A DNA stretch of 54,196 nt from Bacteroidaceae bacterium (lineage in GTDB: Bacteria; Bacteroidota; Bacteroidia; Bacteroidales; Bacteroidaceae). Position 1 is the stretch's first letter, and each line of letters opens with the position of its first letter. The position numbers were made by a program, and so were the translations under genes. Positions 51,981-54,196 of the stretch are shown one piece after another. The notes under the pieces were generated by a model, which saw nothing but the letters and a program-made list of their open reading frames with translations, searched no databases and was not told where the DNA came from. The stretch is from NCBI GenBank assembly GCA_017526905.1, contig JAFXQT010000080.1:1-54196 (forward strand), given 5' to 3'.

Positions 51981-53233
51981 GCTTTTTTAGGGTTTTTGAA
52001 GAGTACGGCAAAGAGGATTGCCACAACCAGCGCGTAGCCGGCAAAGATGTACCAGCAGGTCTGCCAGCCAGGCAGCACGTCGGCTCCGGCAGGCAGGTTG
52101 AACACATAGTGGTTCACCACCACCTGTGCGGCCAGCATGCCGATGGTGGCACCGAAGCCGTTGGTCATCATCATGAACAGGCCCTGGGCAGAGTTGCGCA
52201 TGCTCATCTCGGTTTCCTTATCGACAAAGAGCGAGCCGCTGATATTGAAGAAATCAAAGGCTACGCCATAGACGATCATGGAAAGAATGATGAACACAAA
52301 GCCACTGCCCGGATTGCCGATGGCGAAGAAGCCGAAGCGGAACACCCATGCCAGCAGCGAGATGAGCATGACGTTCTTGATGCCAAAACGGCTCAGGCAG
52401 AAGGGGATGAGCAGGATGCAGAGCGTCTCGCTGATTTGCGAGAGCGAGGTGACGATGACCGAGTACTTCACCATGAGCGAGTCGGCATACTGCGGCAACG
52501 AGCCCCATGCCTCCAGGTAGGAAGTGGCATAGCCATTGGTGATTTGCAGGCAGGAGCCGAGCAGCATGCTGAAGATGAAGAACAGCGCCATGCGGTAGTT
52601 CTTGAAGAGGGCGAAGGCACGCAGCCCGAGCGCATCGACCAGCGAGCGCTTCTCGCCGTGCTGGTTGGTGGGACAGGCGGGCATGGTGAGCGCATAGGCA
52701 GCCATGACGAGGCTCAGTCCGCCCGACAGGGCAAACTGATAGGGGGTGGACTTGATGCCCAGCAGGTTGACTGCCCACATGGAACAGATGAAGCCGATGG
52801 TGCCCCACACACGGATGGGCGGGAAGGCCTTGACGGTGTCCAGCCCCTCCTTCTCCAGCGCGTTGTAGGCCACGGAATTGGTCAGGGCAATGGTGGGCAT
52901 GAAGAAAGCCACGCTCAGCGTGTAGAGTGTGAAGAGGATGCCGAAGCTGACATGACCGGCGGCTGAGACGCCATAGGCACAGGCGGCCAACATGAAGGCA
53001 CCCGCCAGCGCGTGGCAAAGGCTGAGCAAGCGCTGTGCCTGAATCCACTTGTCGGCCACAATGCCCATCAAGGCAGGCATGCACAGCGACACAAAGCCCT
53101 GCACGGAATAGAACCAACCTATATTGGCACCCATGCCTTCGCTGCCAAGGTAAAGACCCATTGAAATGAGGTAGGCTCCCCACACGGCAAACTCAATGAA
53201 ATTGAGTATGGTCAGTCGTAGTTTCAAACTCAT
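51977..53233 (-). CDS. Nucleoside:H+ symporter-like MFS transporter
   Basis: This 418-residue inner-membrane protein has about 12 hydrophobic helices. The N-terminus LTILNFIEFAVWGAYLIS and ALMGIVADKWI resemble NupG/XapB-type nucleoside permeases. It probably imports nucleosides with protons. It is the first gene of the minus-strand run, with its own -7 box upstream. Confidence 0.85.
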   Translation of the reverse strand: MSLKLRLTILNFIEFAVWGAYLISMGLYLGSEGMGANIGWFYSVQGFVSLCMPALMGIVADKWIQAQRLLSLCHALAGAFMLAACAYGVSAAGHVSFGILFTLYTLSVAFFMPTIALTNSVAYNALEKEGLDTVKAFPPIRVWGTIGFICSMWAVNLLGIKSTPYQFALSGGLSLVMAAYALTMPACPTNQHGEKRSLVDALGLRAFALFKNYRMALFFIFSMLLGSCLQITNGYATSYLEAWGSLPQYADSLMVKYSVIVTSLSQISETLCILLIPFCLSRFGIKNVMLISLLAWVFRFGFFAIGNPGSGFVFIILSMIVYGVAFDFFNISGSLFVDKETEMSMRNSAQGLFMMMTNGFGATIGMLAAQVVVNHYVFNLPAGADVLPGWQTCWYIFAGYALVVAILFAVLFKNPKKA

Positions 53234-53261
53234 GATGATTTCTGTTTATGTTTTGCGCCTG

Positions 53262-53269
53262 CAAAAGTA
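53262..53269 (-). promoter_or_regulatory. -7 box TACTTTTG for the MFS gene
   Basis: TACTTTTG on the minus strand, 28 bases upstream of the start. No TTTG is found 19-21 bases further. Confidence 0.6.
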
Positions 53270-53383
53270 GGGAATTCTGCCTTGAATCAGAAATCTTTCT
53301 TCAAAAATCTTCGCGCGAGTGCACATTTAAGGCTTTCTGTCGTTTTTTTACCACATTTCGTTCACCCATTCCGCTTTTTTGCC

Positions 53384-53391
53384 TACTTTTG
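53384..53391 (+). promoter_or_regulatory. -7 box TACTTTTG for the nitroreductase
   Basis: TACTTTTG lies 38 bases upstream of the ATG at 53430; the -33 element is weak (TTTC at 53356). Confidence 0.6.
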
Positions 53392-53429
53392 CAGCCGTTA
53401 TTAAAAAATGCACATCAACACTGCCCATC

Positions 53430-54196
53430 ATGTTCGACATTAAGACACGACGCACCATCCGCAAATATGCCGACCGCGACATTCCCACCGACCTACTGAA
53501 CCGCTTGCTTGCCGAGGCTGGGCGCACGCCCACAATGGGCAACCTGCAGCTGTACTCGGTTGTGGTGACGCGCGACCCTTTGCGCAAGCAGGCACTGGCC
53601 CCTGCACATTTCAACCAACCCATGGTCACGTCGGCACCCGTGGTGCTGACCATCTGCGCCGACTTCCACCGCACCAGCGCCTGGGCACGTTGCCGCGCGG
53701 CAGAACCGGGCTATGACAACTTGCTCAGTTTCCTGAACGCTGCCACGGATGCACTACTCTACACACAGACGTTCACGTTGCTGGCCGAGGCCGAAGGGCT
53801 GGGACTGTGTTTTCTGGGCACCACCGTGTATCAGCCCATGGCCATTATCGAGGCCTTGCAGCTGCCACGGCTGGTCATGCCTGTGGCTACGCTCACTGTG
53901 GGGTGGCCTGCCGAAACGCCCGCTCTTGCCGACCGCCTGCCACTGGAAAGCTTCGTGCACGAAGAATGCTACCACTCGCCCACCCCGGCAGACATCGACC
54001 GCTTTTACGCCGCCAAAGAGGCACTGCCCGAGAACCAGGAATTTGTGCGCATCAACAATAAGCAGACGCTTGCCCAGATTTTCACCGACATCCGCTACAC
54101 CAAGCACGACAACGAGGCCATGAGTCAGGGCATGCTCGAAGCACTGCGCCACCAGGGATTCTTGGGAGGAGAGTGGAGAGTGGAGAGTAGAGAGTA
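53430..54196 (+). CDS. Nitroreductase-family flavoprotein (runs to window edge)
   Basis: This gene is open to the right edge: 255 complete codons are visible and the last two bases are TA, which could begin a stop codon. The product starts MFDIKTRRTIRKYADRDI, the classic nitroreductase N-terminus, with SAPVVLTICAD near 70 and GLGLCFLGT near 126 forming the FMN site. It probably reduces small aromatic or quinone-like compounds with NAD(P)H. The coding end passes through a GAGAGTGGAGAGTGGA low-complexity track, so the true C-terminus is uncertain. Confidence 0.88.
   Translation, partial: MFDIKTRRTIRKYADRDIPTDLLNRLLAEAGRTPTMGNLQLYSVVVTRDPLRKQALAPAHFNQPMVTSAPVVLTICADFHRTSAWARCRAAEPGYDNLLSFLNAATDALLYTQTFTLLAEAEGLGLCFLGTTVYQPMAIIEALQLPRLVMPVATLTVGWPAETPALADRLPLESFVHEECYHSPTPADIDRFYAAKEALPENQEFVRINNKQTLAQIFTDIRYTKHDNEAMSQGMLEALRHQGFLGGEWRVESRE

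Overview
The window reads as a chromosomal segment of a Bacteroidales bacterium, most likely Prevotella-like; the species cannot be named from this sequence. Grounds are: start codons without Shine-Dalgarno sequences, preceded by A- or CA-rich stretches; many -7 boxes of the Bacteroidetes form TAnnTTTG, several with a TTTG -33 box 19-20 bases upstream; and typical Bacteroidales genes (class III fructose bisphosphatase, OmpH-type lipoprotein, DUF4836-like and DUF6565-like proteins, LytS/LytTR two-component pair, a secreted repeat protein with a Prevotella-style C-terminal tail). By eye the G+C content is moderately high. No rRNA, tRNA, IS transposase, phage gene or CRISPR array was seen.

Layout. 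1-2290: noncoding flank with covarying hairpins, a beta-helix lipoprotein (-), and a threefold 74-bp repeat. 2286-8124: pepD (-), then a small membrane protein, OmpH-type lipoprotein, prmA, class III fbp and rpiB (+). 8253-10312: a secreted TPR protein and a hypothetical protein (-). 10603-18904: the tryptophan region, with a promoter, a 19-residue leader peptide carrying three consecutive Trp codons, an intrinsic terminator, trpB-E-G-D-C-F-A and a second TrpB-family gene with its own promoter box. 19249-28512: a small membrane protein, a 1589-residue secreted protein with about seven pre-peptidase-C-like repeats (-), and divergently a propeller histidine kinase with a LytTR regulator. 28513-29494: a gene-free stretch packed with palindromic repeats. 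29495-32214: glyA, pyrI, pyrB (-). 32399-41365: pbp1A, folK (-), kdsB, dnaB, pheT, yebC. 41503-44610: two lipoproteins, then eda and kdgK (-). 44611-45301: repeat-rich gap. 45302-53233: a minus-strand run of a kinase-RapZ fusion, an ABC permease and ATPase, a DUF4836-like protein, rsmE, a bifunctional nuclease and a nucleoside-type MFS transporter. 53430-end: a nitroreductase cut by the window edge.

How it works together. Most genes are housekeeping: tryptophan and pyrimidine synthesis, one-carbon metabolism, gluconeogenesis and pentose phosphates, peptidoglycan and Kdo synthesis, translation and replication. The most notable regulatory object is the trp leader, which looks like ribosome-mediated transcription attenuation: the leader's stop codon overlaps a segment able to pair with the terminator loop. 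The second theme is a dense set of small dispersed palindromic repeats, several of which keep their stems through compensatory changes.
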